A stretch of 64,000 bases of DNA, from the NCBI GenBank assembly GCA_965267775.1, contig OZ254140.1:372001-436000 (forward strand), read 5' to 3'. The first letter of the stretch is position 1. Every line of letters begins with the position of its first letter. The translations under genes and the position numbers were made by a program. Of this stretch, positions 42,196 through 50,370 are shown in pieces. This DNA comes from Planktophila sp965267775. GTDB taxonomy: Bacteria; Actinomycetota; Actinomycetes; Nanopelagicales; Nanopelagicaceae. Under the pieces are notes generated by a model, which made no database searches, was not told where the DNA came from, and saw only the letters and a list, made by a program, of their open reading frames with translations.

Positions 42196-43035
42196 TTATT
42201 TGAGGATTGACGCTACCGCTTGCGGAATTGCATCGACAATCATTGGTGCATTTACTGGCCCACCGCGAGATGCAAGAAGAGCTGCTTGGTTATGGATAAA
42301 GGCTCCGGTGGCGGCAACATCAGCAAGGCGTTTTACATCATTCAGAATTTCAATGTAATTAGTTGCAACGAGTGCGCCAATAATTCCAGCAAGTACATCA
42401 CCGGATCCTGCAGTTGCAAGCCACGGTGTGGCCACTGGAAGTTCGATGAGGTAGCTATCTTGTGCGACGACAGTCTTTGAGCCCTTTAAGAGAACAGTGA
42501 CTGCCAATAACTCGGATGCTTTCTGCGCCCATTCACGTGGATTGGATTCAATAAGTTCTGCGCTGGCAATGACGCCGCGTTGAGCAAGTAGCTTAGAAAG
42601 TTCTCCACTATGAGGAGTGATGAGAGTTGGCTGATCTAATGAGCCAGCAAGATAGAGAGCACCTGCATCGAGAACGGTAGGAACGCTCTGGCGATTTAAC
42701 AATACAAACCAACGATGACGCAACCATGTAGTGAAGTCACTATATTTTTTAGAGTCGATTCCAGAGCCGGCAAGCCATGCCGTTACCGGACCTGGTTGAA
42801 CAATGGCCTCTGGTGAGCGGTGAAGAACCAGGTGGGCAAGACCAGAGTTGCTATGGAAACGAAGTGCGCCTAGCCCAGTGGCAGTTGCAGCACTTGATGT
42901 CAGTACAGCCGCTCCTGGAAATTTAGCCGAGCCCGTTATCGCGCCAAGCGTTCCTCGAGAGTACTTATGATCGAGGGCGCTCGGAACAATGATGCACTTT
43001 GCTGCATCCTTCGACTTCCATAACTTTGTAGCCAT
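42196..43035 (-). CDS. nnrD: ADP-dependent NAD(P)H-hydrate dehydratase
   Basis: 279 residues of the ribokinase-like NnrD family, which repairs hydrated NAD(P)H. The key stretches are YSRGTLGAITGSAKFPGAA near the start, TLITPHSGEL, LLKGSKTVVA and WLATAGSGDVLAGIIGA, which carries the catalytic Asp. The epimerase half (NnrE) that is often fused is absent here, so it must be a separate gene elsewhere. It acts in the cytoplasm. Confidence 0.9.
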   Translation of the reverse strand: MATKLWKSKDAAKCIIVPSALDHKYSRGTLGAITGSAKFPGAAVLTSSAATATGLGALRFHSNSGLAHLVLHRSPEAIVQPGPVTAWLAGSGIDSKKYSDFTTWLRHRWFVLLNRQSVPTVLDAGALYLAGSLDQPTLITPHSGELSKLLAQRGVIASAELIESNPREWAQKASELLAVTVLLKGSKTVVAQDSYLIELPVATPWLATAGSGDVLAGIIGALVATNYIEILNDVKRLADVAATGAFIHNQAALLASRGGPVNAPMIVDAIPQAVASILK

Positions 43036-43063
43036 ATTAGAAAGTCTAAGGCTTGGAAATTGC

Positions 43064-43813
43064 TTAAGCGAATTTACCGATTTTAAATGCTGCTAACTCA
43101 CTTGCAGGTCGACTTGCTCCACCATGTTGGCCATTGAAGCCAGCTGTGCCATCTCTTCCGCAGAGCCCCTTAATCACACTAGCTCCACCTGGGTGGCGAT
43201 TGATCCACTTTGTGAGGTCATAAACATTTCCGTTGATTGCAGACCAGCAGCTTGCAGCCGTGGCATGCTTCTTAAGATCTGCTGAGTTATATGTTCCGGC
43301 GACCTTGCTTCTTGCTGTTGCCTGCGGAGTTGCCTTGGTAGTTGAAGTCGCTGATGCAGAATTGAGAGCAGCGAGCTTTCCTTCCCAGACTGCTTGTGCA
43401 CCGGTATGTCCTGTAAGGAATGTAAGTCCTAGTACGGCAATTGCTGCAAGAACTGTTGTATGTCCAAGCGGTGTGACAACACGCGAACGACGACCCTTTG
43501 TGGAGCGGTACCACACGAGAGTAAGCACCATCAAGATAAATGCTGCATACGTGAGAAGTGATCCCCAATCTGCGTGCTTAACCGGTGTGCCAATATTCTC
43601 AGCGAGTGCTTCACCAGATTGCTTTGCAACGAGAACTGCTGCAGATCCAAGGACGATCCCGACTGTTGTAATAAAGGAATATTGACTCTTGAGCTTAGGC
43701 ATGTAAATAAGAGCGATAAGCGCGGTTGCAGCAAGCGGAAGAATTACGACTGCGAAGTGGACGATGAGAGCATGAACAGGTAAGCCTGAGATTGTGTACA
43801 AGAGTGATTCCAT
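43064..43813 (-). CDS. DUF2231 membrane protein fused to a cytochrome b5-like domain
   Basis: 249 residues. The N-terminal part (about 1-145) has four hydrophobic segments and the DUF2231 pattern, including GLPVHALIVHF and LTGHTGAQAVW with conserved His. A Ser/Thr/Ala-rich linker follows. The C-terminal part (about 172-249) is a cytochrome b5-like domain with WSAINGNVYDLTKW, heme His H207 in HPGG and second heme His H230. It is predicted to be exported and tethered, suggesting electron transfer at the outer face of the membrane. The fusion is unusual. Confidence 0.75.
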   Translation of the reverse strand: MESLLYTISGLPVHALIVHFAVVILPLAATALIALIYMPKLKSQYSFITTVGIVLGSAAVLVAKQSGEALAENIGTPVKHADWGSLLTYAAFILMVLTLVWYRSTKGRRSRVVTPLGHTTVLAAIAVLGLTFLTGHTGAQAVWEGKLAALNSASATSTTKATPQATARSKVAGTYNSADLKKHATAASCWSAINGNVYDLTKWINRHPGGASVIKGLCGRDGTAGFNGQHGGASRPASELAAFKIGKFA

Positions 43814-43872
43814 GTCCTTATTAAGACATAACTCAGTGAAAGTTCAGGGATAGAACCCTGTGAAATTGCCGA

Positions 43873-43878
43873 TAACAT
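43873..43878 (+). promoter_or_regulatory. -10 box of the secreted beta-propeller gene
   Basis: TAACAT, then TGCCAA, then the ATG at 43885. Confidence 0.5.
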
Positions 43879-43884
43879 TGCCAA

Positions 43885-44961
43885 ATGCGCTCACACCTCA
43901 TCTTCATCACAGGGCTGGCACTCGCTGCATCCTTTATGCCTGCCTCTGCCGAAACGCTCAATGCAGATCAGAAGATGGTTCTTATCAAGACAATCGGCGG
44001 AACAATCTCACCTAAATCAGTTCTTGCATCCGATAACGGCCTCATTAGCGCGCACAACATGATGTACAGCCACAGCGTCACGATTTATGATGCAAATAAG
44101 GCAGAGCTGATTGCAACAATTCCAGACACTATAGTTCTCTCGGATTTTGGATATTCAAAATATTCAGGGAGCTATAAGGGAGCGCCGGTCGAAGGCTCAT
44201 ACTCTCCCGATGGAAAGTATCTCTATTTCACTAACTATGCGATGTATGGAAAAGGTTTCAACAAAGAAGGTCATGACACATGCTCTCCCGCATCAGGGTA
44301 TGACACAAGTTTTCTCTCTCGCGTTAATCTAGAGAGCAAGAAGATAGATGCTGTCTTTCCAGTGGGGTCAGTCCCAAAGGTTGTGAAGGTAACCCCGAAT
44401 AACAAGTACATCCTCGTAAGCAATTGGTGCTCGTATACCGTCACCGTGATCTCTGTGGAGAGTGGCAAGACCGTTAAGTCGCTCAAGATTGGGCGCTATC
44501 CACGCGGAATCGCTATCACTGACGACAGCCACTATGCCTATGTGGCCGAGATGGGTGGATCAAACGTTCATCGAATTGATCTCAGCGACTTTTCGAAGAC
44601 TTTGATTCCAGTGGGGCCAAATCCTCGTGCAATCGTTCTATCTCCTGATGGAACCAAGATGTACATCACTATGAATGTTTCAGGAAAAGTTCAGGCGTGG
44701 GATCTAACCAATAACAAATCAATTAAGAGCGTAAAGACTGGAGAAGCAGCTCGTAGCTTGGATATCTCAAGTGATGGTTCAGCTCTCTTCGTTGTTAATT
44801 TTAATAGCGATACTGTTTCCAAAGTTCGCGCCTCTGATATGAAGACTCTGCAGACGATTAAAGTATGTAACGAACCTATCGGGGTTACCTACGATTCTTC
44901 GACAAATCGAACATGGGTTGCTTGTTATGGGGGAGCACTTAAGGTCTTTTCAAATAATTAA
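43885..44961 (+). CDS. Secreted YncE-like seven-bladed beta-propeller protein
   Basis: 358 residues with a signal peptide (cleavage near ASA, about 22). Repeats such as SPDGKYLYFTN, TPNNKYILVSN, TDDSHYAYVAE, SPDGTKMYITM and SSDGSALFVVN mark successive propeller blades of the YVTN/YncE family. Two Cys pairs may form disulfides. Extracellular or surface-bound; the ligand is unknown. It is followed by tRNA-Met on the other strand. Confidence 0.8.
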   Translation: MRSHLIFITGLALAASFMPASAETLNADQKMVLIKTIGGTISPKSVLASDNGLISAHNMMYSHSVTIYDANKAELIATIPDTIVLSDFGYSKYSGSYKGAPVEGSYSPDGKYLYFTNYAMYGKGFNKEGHDTCSPASGYDTSFLSRVNLESKKIDAVFPVGSVPKVVKVTPNNKYILVSNWCSYTVTVISVESGKTVKSLKIGRYPRGIAITDDSHYAYVAEMGGSNVHRIDLSDFSKTLIPVGPNPRAIVLSPDGTKMYITMNVSGKVQAWDLTNNKSIKSVKTGEAARSLDISSDGSALFVVNFNSDTVSKVRASDMKTLQTIKVCNEPIGVTYDSSTNRTWVACYGGALKVFSNN

Positions 44962-44964
44962 GAG

Positions 44965-45038
44965 TGAGGCGGGTCGGGCTCGAACCGACGACGACCGAAT
45001 TATGAGTTCGGGGCTCTAACCAACTGAGCTACCGCCTC
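44965..45038 (-). tRNA. tRNA-Met (CAT), elongator
   Basis: Acceptor GAGGCGG pairs with CCGCCTC, discriminator A. The D arm is GCTC...GAGC, the anticodon stem is CCGAA/TTCGG with loop CTCATAA, and the T arm is GTCGG/CCGAC. The paired first acceptor position argues against the initiator. A tRNA-Ile with modified CAT anticodon cannot be fully excluded. CCA is not encoded. Confidence 0.9.
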
Positions 45039-45071
45039 CAGTGTTACTGGATGTGTGCAGATTCTATAGGG

Positions 45072-45707
45072 CTAAGCGTGAGCCTCTGCCCATGCTCCCT
45101 CAAGCGTTTGTGTGAAAGCCTCAAGTGGCTGAGCCCCAGAAATCCCATATTTCATATCTACAACAAAGAATGGAACTCCTGTTGCGCCAAGTTGGGATGC
45201 CAGAGAGCGATCGGCATTCACTTCATCACGAAAGGCTTCGCTATTGAGAACTGTTTCAATCTCACTCTGATCGAGACCAATCCCATTTGCGACTGAGATG
45301 AGATCTTCACGAGAGAAGAGCGGGAGAGAATTTTCAAAGTAAGCGGTATACATAGCCTCAAGCAGCTCATCTTGCTTATTAATCGTTGCTGACCAGAGCA
45401 GAAGGCGATGGGCATCAAATGTATTGCCTGAAAGCGTTTCATCGAGGTTGTAACAGAGACCTTCGCCGTCAGCGATCGCACAGACATTTGCCTGCATCTC
45501 TTTTACTTTCTCCGACGGCATCTGATACTTATCAGCTAGGTAATCTGCAGTTCGAACTGTTGATGCGATATCTGGCTGGAGTTGGAAGGCGCGATGGCGA
45601 ATAGTGACCTGGTCGCGATGCTCAAAGAGGGAGAGCGCCTTCTCGAGGCGGCGTTTTCCGATGAAACACCAGGGACAGACAACATCGGACCAGACATCGA
45701 TAATCAT
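45072..45707 (-). CDS. DsbA family (FrnE-like) oxidoreductase
   Basis: 211 residues from the ATG at 45707. The thioredoxin-fold start IIDVWSDVVCPWCFIGKRR has a CPWC active site, and the FrnE-type helical insert and GVPFFVVD cis-Pro loop follow. A longer frame begins at 45800, but its extra residues are not conserved and would overlap the alpha-galactosidase gene; a TAAACT box seven bases before 45707 also supports the shorter form. With no signal peptide it is cytoplasmic, probably a disulfide isomerase or oxidoreductase. Confidence 0.88.
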   Translation of the reverse strand: MIIDVWSDVVCPWCFIGKRRLEKALSLFEHRDQVTIRHRAFQLQPDIASTVRTADYLADKYQMPSEKVKEMQANVCAIADGEGLCYNLDETLSGNTFDAHRLLLWSATINKQDELLEAMYTAYFENSLPLFSREDLISVANGIGLDQSEIETVLNSEAFRDEVNADRSLASQLGATGVPFFVVDMKYGISGAQPLEAFTQTLEGAWAEAHA

Positions 45708-45714
45708 ATGCGGG

Positions 45715-45720
45715 AGTTTA
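45715..45720 (-). promoter_or_regulatory. -10 box of the FrnE-like gene
   Basis: TAAACT, seven bases, then ATG on the minus strand. Confidence 0.5.
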
Positions 45721-45757
45721 ACAGTCAGAACTTCTACCCATCTTTGATGGGCAAAGA

Positions 45758-45763
45758 TAGACT
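45758..45763 (+). promoter_or_regulatory. -10 box of the alpha-galactosidase gene
   Basis: TAGACT, then CAACCC, then the ATG at 45770. Confidence 0.55.
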
Positions 45764-45769
45764 CAACCC

Positions 45770-47875
45770 ATGATTCATTTGAGCCAGAACCGTTCTTCAA
45801 TCATCTTTGAAGAGGGAGACGAGACTCTCTCAATCGTTCATTGGGGAAAGAAAGTTGGCTCACTTAACGCGGCCAGTGAGAGCGCACTCTCATCGGCGAT
45901 TCATAAGCCACATTTTCACGGCGGCTTAGATGTTGCGCCACGTAACCTCGTACTTCGCGAACATTCACGTGGATTTATTGGCCATCCCTCACTTCGCGGC
46001 CACCGATCAGGTGTTGCATCATCTAATCGCTTCGCCCTTAAAAGTGCGTCTCAGAAAGACCAAACTTTGGTCGCAATCTTCTTCGATTCCATTGCTGAGA
46101 TTAAGATTGAATTAACGTATTCATTGACTCCGAGCGATGTTTTGTTGATTGATGCCATCGTTACCAATAAGGGCTCTTCTGATTATTTCCTCGAGCATTT
46201 TCTTTACTGGCTCCCTCTTGCGGAACAAGCCGATCAGGTTCTAGATTTCTATGGACATTGGACGAAAGAGCGCCAACCGCAACGTCGCGATATTGCTTAC
46301 GGTCTTACCTCCCGTGAAGGATTCGAAGGTCGCTCGGGACACGATTACACGATTACTCAAATCGCACTCAATAACTCAACCAACTTCCGCAGCGGCCAAT
46401 CATGGTCACTTGCAATGGCATGGTCTGGAAATAATATTCACCACGTCGAACGTTTAATCGATGGCAGTAAGGCGATTGGTGCAGGCGAATACCTTCTTCC
46501 CGGTGAAGTAATTCTTAAAGCGGGGGAGAGCTACACCGCGCCTCGCGCAGTTGCCTCATTTAGCGATGAAGGTCTCGATGGCTTGACCGGTAACCATTAC
46601 GACTGGATTCGAAGCCGTAGCAATCACATTACTAAGGTGCGCCCACGCCCACTGACACTCAATATGTGGGAGGCGGTCTACTTCAACCATAGCTTCGATG
46701 GAATTAAGAAGATCGTTGATAAGGCTGCAGAGATTGGCGTTGAACGCGTTGTTCTCGATGATGGGTGGTTCGGGGCACGTCGCAATGACACGCTAGGTCT
46801 CGGCGACTGGGTTGTCTCTAAGGATGTTTGGCCTGATGGACTTCAGCCAATCATTCAATACATCAACGATAAAGGAATTGAATTCGGCCTCTGGTTTGAG
46901 GGCGAGATGGTCAATGCTAATTCCGATCTCTATCGCGCTCATCCTGATTGGATTCTGCAAGAGCCTGGTCGTATTCCGGTGGAAGGTCGATGGCAACAAG
47001 TTCTTGATCTCACTAAAGAAGGTGCCTATAACCACGTTCTTAATCAAGTTGATGCAGTGTTATCTGAGAACAACATCGCATATATCAAGTGGGATCACAA
47101 TCGACATCTCTCAGATCCGATCAGTGATGGTCGCGCCGTTGTGAAGCGACAGACAGAGGCGATCTACCGTTTATTTGATGAACTCAAGCGTCGCCACCCG
47201 GGACTTGAAATCGAATCGTGTGCCTCAGGCGGCGGTCGAGTAGATCTTGGAATGATTGAACATGCCGATCGCTTCTGGACTTCAGATCAAAATGATCCAC
47301 TAGAGCGCCAACAGATACAGCGTTGGAGCGCGATGGTGATTCCACCAGAGTTCCTTGGCACCCACATTGGACCTACAACTGGCCACCAGATGCATCGCAC
47401 ACATGACATCTCCTTCCGCGCCATCAATGCACTCTTTGGCCATGCTGGAATTGAATGGAATATCACCGAAGCATCTGAGAGTGATCTCGAAGTCTTAAAA
47501 GCATATGTTGCTTTCTACAAGACGAATCGCGATCTTCTACATTCTGGAGATATTGTCCGTAGCGATGTCATTCTCGGAAATGCCCAGATGTATGGAACTG
47601 TTTCTAAGGATAAGAGGCGAGCTGTATTCACTTATATGCAGCTCACATCACTTGATAACTTCGGTCCGCTAGTAGCGACATTCGATGGCCTTGCTCCTGA
47701 TGTGACCTACACGGTAGCCATTAATGAAAATCTCAGTGCACCGGCGTTCTTGCAGAAAGTTCATCCAGGGTGGTGGCCGACTGTAAAACTCACAGGAGAG
47801 CAACTTGCCTCGATTGGTTTACAGCTTCCAGTGACTAAACCTGAGAGCGGATTGATCTTCGAGATTACTGCTTAA
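45770..47875 (+). CDS. GH36 alpha-galactosidase
   Basis: 701 residues, the usual length for family GH36. A beta-sandwich N-domain precedes a TIM barrel: WEAVYFNHSFDG, VLDDGWFGARRNDT, the nucleophile Asp in YIKWDHNRH, ESCASGGGRVDLG, and the acid/base Asp in FWTSDQND. It releases galactose from raffinose- or melibiose-type sugars. No signal peptide is present, so the sugar is taken up first. Galactose would enter GalK and GalT, encoded 9 kb away. Confidence 0.93.
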   Translation: MIHLSQNRSSIIFEEGDETLSIVHWGKKVGSLNAASESALSSAIHKPHFHGGLDVAPRNLVLREHSRGFIGHPSLRGHRSGVASSNRFALKSASQKDQTLVAIFFDSIAEIKIELTYSLTPSDVLLIDAIVTNKGSSDYFLEHFLYWLPLAEQADQVLDFYGHWTKERQPQRRDIAYGLTSREGFEGRSGHDYTITQIALNNSTNFRSGQSWSLAMAWSGNNIHHVERLIDGSKAIGAGEYLLPGEVILKAGESYTAPRAVASFSDEGLDGLTGNHYDWIRSRSNHITKVRPRPLTLNMWEAVYFNHSFDGIKKIVDKAAEIGVERVVLDDGWFGARRNDTLGLGDWVVSKDVWPDGLQPIIQYINDKGIEFGLWFEGEMVNANSDLYRAHPDWILQEPGRIPVEGRWQQVLDLTKEGAYNHVLNQVDAVLSENNIAYIKWDHNRHLSDPISDGRAVVKRQTEAIYRLFDELKRRHPGLEIESCASGGGRVDLGMIEHADRFWTSDQNDPLERQQIQRWSAMVIPPEFLGTHIGPTTGHQMHRTHDISFRAINALFGHAGIEWNITEASESDLEVLKAYVAFYKTNRDLLHSGDIVRSDVILGNAQMYGTVSKDKRRAVFTYMQLTSLDNFGPLVATFDGLAPDVTYTVAINENLSAPAFLQKVHPGWWPTVKLTGEQLASIGLQLPVTKPESGLIFEITA

Positions 47876-48162
47876 TCTTTCTCTGGGTGATCCCAAAGAA
47901 TAAGAACAAGCGACACCAAGGTAAACCCAAAGAGAAGATCCTCTAAAGGCGCGGATGCGATACGAGGACCCAGAATTGCATCAGGGGAGTACATCACTAT
48001 ATTGCGCGATGTCAGCCACCAGTTGGTAATCAGTTGGAAGAAGATGATGATTGCATATGAGGTCCAATAGCGCTTAGTGAGCAATAAACGTGTACGAGCA
48101 ATGAAGAGATCTGTCACGATCGCAAGAATGACGCCAGTGATTGCAATAGCGGTATAAGTCAT
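47872..48162 (-). CDS. crtYd: Lycopene beta-cyclase subunit CrtYd
   Basis: 96 residues, three transmembrane helices. The family motif is APLEDLLFGF. It is one half of the heterodimeric lycopene cyclase of actinobacteria, making beta-carotene from lycopene in the membrane. It overlaps crtYc by four bases and overlaps the convergent alpha-galactosidase gene by four bases. Beta-carotene is the precursor for retinal. Confidence 0.88.
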   Translation of the reverse strand: MTYTAIAITGVILAIVTDLFIARTRLLLTKRYWTSYAIIIFFQLITNWWLTSRNIVMYSPDAILGPRIASAPLEDLLFGFTLVSLVLILWDHPEKD

Positions 48163-48482
48163 CTACGACCCCAATGTGGGTTCACTTTGATGACCGCTTC
48201 AATCGTCATCAGCGCCGCAATAGGAACGATGATGAAAAATAGGTATTCCTCGATTGGGATACAGAATGGACCGTAGATTCCGAGAATTTGATTGCGATCA
48301 AAGAACCAATGACCCGCTCGAATTGCGTAGGCGTCCCACCCAATAAATATGGCTGCAACAGGAAGGATCGAAGCAGCGGCTCGCTTCCATCGCTTAAGAA
48401 CACCCACCTTAAGAATCACCTCAAGCCAGAAGGAGCCACAGATGGTGAAGGCGAGCATCGCCACGTATCCGAATTTCTCCAT
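48159..48482 (-). CDS. crtYc: Lycopene beta-cyclase subunit CrtYc
   Basis: 107 residues, three transmembrane helices, with FGYVAMLAFTICGSFWLE at the start, RAGHWFFDRNQILGI, and the motif PIEEYLFF, matching the partner motif in CrtYd. The two small subunits form one enzyme. No other carotenoid gene (crtE, crtB, crtI) and no carotene oxygenase gene lies in the window, so the pair is detached from the rest of the pathway. Confidence 0.88.
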   Translation of the reverse strand: MEKFGYVAMLAFTICGSFWLEVILKVGVLKRWKRAAASILPVAAIFIGWDAYAIRAGHWFFDRNQILGIYGPFCIPIEEYLFFIIVPIAALMTIEAVIKVNPHWGRR

Positions 48483-48501
48483 GCTTTATCTTCTCACGCG
48501 A

Positions 48502-48507
48502 TAGCCT
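48502..48507 (+). promoter_or_regulatory. -10 box of the M23 peptidase gene
   Basis: TAGCCT, then TGAACA, then the ATG at 48514; the same TGAACA spacer occurs before nadE. Confidence 0.5.
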
Positions 48508-48513
48508 TGAACA

Positions 48514-49104
48514 ATGCTCAAGCGTTTATCTGCAATCGCGATTTCTCTGACCTTGCTCCCAATTTCATCGGCAAGTGGAGCTCCTATCTATCTCTTTCCT
48601 GTCGCAGATTGCAAAGTTGATTACGCCAGGGCCCATCATGATTACGCAGCGACAGATATTTTGACCGATGCTGGCTGTAAATTTGTGGCCCCGATTGCTG
48701 GCGTTGTAGATGAAGTCAACCGAGTTGATTTATGGAAGAGCCCACCGAATAATGGAATTGATCGTGGCGGATTATTTGTTTCGATTATCGGCGCTGATGG
48801 AGTTCGGTATTACGGCTCACACCTACGTAGTATTCCCTCAAGCATTCAACCGGGCGTAGCCGTTAAAGTGGGTCGCGTTTTAGGAGCAGTCGGCGCAACT
48901 GGTAGCGCTCGAGGCACACACCCACACCTTCACTTTGGAATCTCATGGCCAACACCGGCAGATATTTGGTGGGTTCGTCGTGGTGAGGTTTTACCTTGGA
49001 AATATCTCGATGCGTGGAAGAAAGGAAAAGATCTCTCACCTGTAAAGGAAGTTGCTGCACGTAAAGCTAAGGTGGGAGAGATTCCACCGGTTCCAGCTAA
49101 GTAA
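48514..49104 (+). CDS. Secreted M23 family peptidase (LytM-like)
   Basis: 196 residues: signal peptide (cleavage near ASG, about 20), then an M23 domain with zinc ligands in HHDYAATDI and in THPHLHFGIS. Two Cys lie before the domain core. It may cut peptidoglycan cross-bridges or activate another hydrolase. It is followed by a terminator. It may act with the secreted GH25 muramidase on the cell wall. Confidence 0.87.
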   Translation: MLKRLSAIAISLTLLPISSASGAPIYLFPVADCKVDYARAHHDYAATDILTDAGCKFVAPIAGVVDEVNRVDLWKSPPNNGIDRGGLFVSIIGADGVRYYGSHLRSIPSSIQPGVAVKVGRVLGAVGATGSARGTHPHLHFGISWPTPADIWWVRRGEVLPWKYLDAWKKGKDLSPVKEVAARKAKVGEIPPVPAK

Positions 49105-49123
49105 TTATTGAGGGCAAAGAAAA

Positions 49124-49149
49124 AACCCCGCCGATTTCTCGACGGGGTT
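49124..49149. terminator. Terminator between the M23 gene and cspA
   Basis: AAAACCCCG pairs with CGGGGTT around an eight-to-ten-base loop that extends the stem with one mismatch (CCGA/TCGA). It lies between convergent genes and has A/T runs on both sides. Confidence 0.75.
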
Positions 49150-49163
49150 CTTCGTAAGTGTAA

Positions 49164-49367
49164 TTAGGCTGGGTTAACTGCGTCTGCCTGAGGACCCTTA
49201 GGACCCTGGACAACCTCAAATGTAACTGCCTGACCCTCTTCAAGGCTCTTGTATCCGTTGCCCTGGATTGCTGAGTAGTGAACGAAAACGTCCTGTCCTC
49301 CGCCATCAACTGCAATGAATCCGAATCCCTTTTCAGAGTTGAACCACTTAACTGTACCTGTTGCCAT
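49164..49367 (-). CDS. cspA: Cold-shock protein (CspA family)
   Basis: 67 residues, one cold-shock domain. RNP1 is GFGFI in NSEKGFGFIAVDGG and RNP2 is VFVHYS. It binds single-stranded RNA or DNA and melts mRNA structure. The Shine-Dalgarno AAGGA precedes the ATG. A long 5' leader is likely, with a hairpin in it. Confidence 0.95.
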   Translation of the reverse strand: MATGTVKWFNSEKGFGFIAVDGGGQDVFVHYSAIQGNGYKSLEEGQAVTFEVVQGPKGPQADAVNPA

Positions 49368-49392
49368 TTATTTCTTATCCTTCGATATGTGG

Positions 49393-49414
49393 GGCGATAA
49401 ATATCTCTATCGCC
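49393..49414 (-). promoter_or_regulatory. Hairpin in the cspA 5' leader
   Basis: GGCGATA and TATCGCC pair around an eight-base loop, about 25 bases before the cspA start. Structured leaders are common for cold-shock genes; the role here is inferred. The rest of the 223-base gap up to the SIMPL gene shows no gene. Confidence 0.4.
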
Positions 49415-49578
49415 AGTCTTCATCTTGCCTACAGCCATACCGAGTAAAGATTTAAGCCTTAACAAACGGGTACTGATTTAAGCGTCCGACTAGGCATAAG
49501 GGTACTAGAGGTCGGTGAGATTGCATACTCCTTGGCCTTTCACAGGCTATTCACTTCACGCTCAATACGGGTCGGTAA

Positions 49579-49584
49579 TACACT
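49579..49584 (+). promoter_or_regulatory. -10 box of the SIMPL gene
   Basis: TACACT, then GAAAAC, then the ATG at 49591. Confidence 0.5.
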
Positions 49585-49590
49585 GAAAAC

Positions 49591-50364
49591 ATGAGCAACA
49601 ACGATTTCAACCCAGCAAATAGCCCGATTATCCAGATTGAACGCCGTAAGGCGGTAGCAATCATCGCAGCAGCTGCAATCCTCGCATCTGCATTAGGTAT
49701 TGGATTGGCAAAGGTTGGATCGGGGTTTGCATCGCGAACAACCAATGGAATCACCGTCACTGGCTCTGCAAAGACATCTGCAACTGCAGATAACGTTGTA
49801 TGGACACTCAATGTCTCACTGACGCGTCCAACAGTTGCAGCTGCAGTAACAAAGGTTGGCAGCGATGTTGTAGCCGTCTCTAAGTACCTCACAGATGGCG
49901 GAGTTACTGCCGGAGATATCACTCTCGGCTCTGTATCAACGTATGCAAATGAAGAGTATTCCAATGGAAATAGCACAGGTCGTATCTTGAACTACCGCGC
50001 AAACCGCGATGTCGTAGTGCGCTCTAAGGATGTTCAATTAATTGCAAAACTTTCTCAGGGAATTGGCTCGCTCTTGCAGACTGGAGTCAGCGTAAATAAT
50101 TACGGACCGCAGTACTACATCTCAACACTTCCTTCCTTGCGCCCTCAACTTCTTGAAGAAGCGATGAAGGATGCAAAGGTTCGCGCCGAGGCAATTACAA
50201 AGGCTGTTGGCGGAAAGGTTGGATCAGTTCAATCTGTGCGCGCCGGCGTATTCCAGGTAACTACACTTGATTCAACAATGACAGCAGATGGTGGCGCTTA
50301 CGACACCTCAAGCATCGAGAAGACCGTAACCTCAACAGTTTCTGTCACCTTCGCTGTAAAGTAA
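49591..50364 (+). CDS. SIMPL domain (DUF541) membrane-anchored protein
   Basis: 257 residues. A cytoplasmic N-terminus, one transmembrane segment (about 20-42) and an exported SIMPL domain: ITVTGSAKTSATADNVVW, RANRDVVVRSKDV, LLEEAMKDAKVRAEAITKAV and a final TVSVTFAVK strand. Members such as BP26 form ring-like oligomers outside the membrane; their role is not settled. It is six bases before the ROK kinase gene and probably co-transcribed. Confidence 0.85.
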   Translation: MSNNDFNPANSPIIQIERRKAVAIIAAAAILASALGIGLAKVGSGFASRTTNGITVTGSAKTSATADNVVWTLNVSLTRPTVAAAVTKVGSDVVAVSKYLTDGGVTAGDITLGSVSTYANEEYSNGNSTGRILNYRANRDVVVRSKDVQLIAKLSQGIGSLLQTGVSVNNYGPQYYISTLPSLRPQLLEEAMKDAKVRAEAITKAVGGKVGSVQSVRAGVFQVTTLDSTMTADGGAYDTSSIEKTVTSTVSVTFAVK

Positions 50365-50370
50365 TTCTCT

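Noticed and set aside
44965..45038. Initiator tRNA-Met
   Set aside because: The first acceptor base is paired with position 72, unlike bacterial initiators.
45708..45800. Longer N-terminus for the DsbA-like protein
   Set aside because: It would overlap the alpha-galactosidase gene; the thioredoxin fold begins right at the shorter start.
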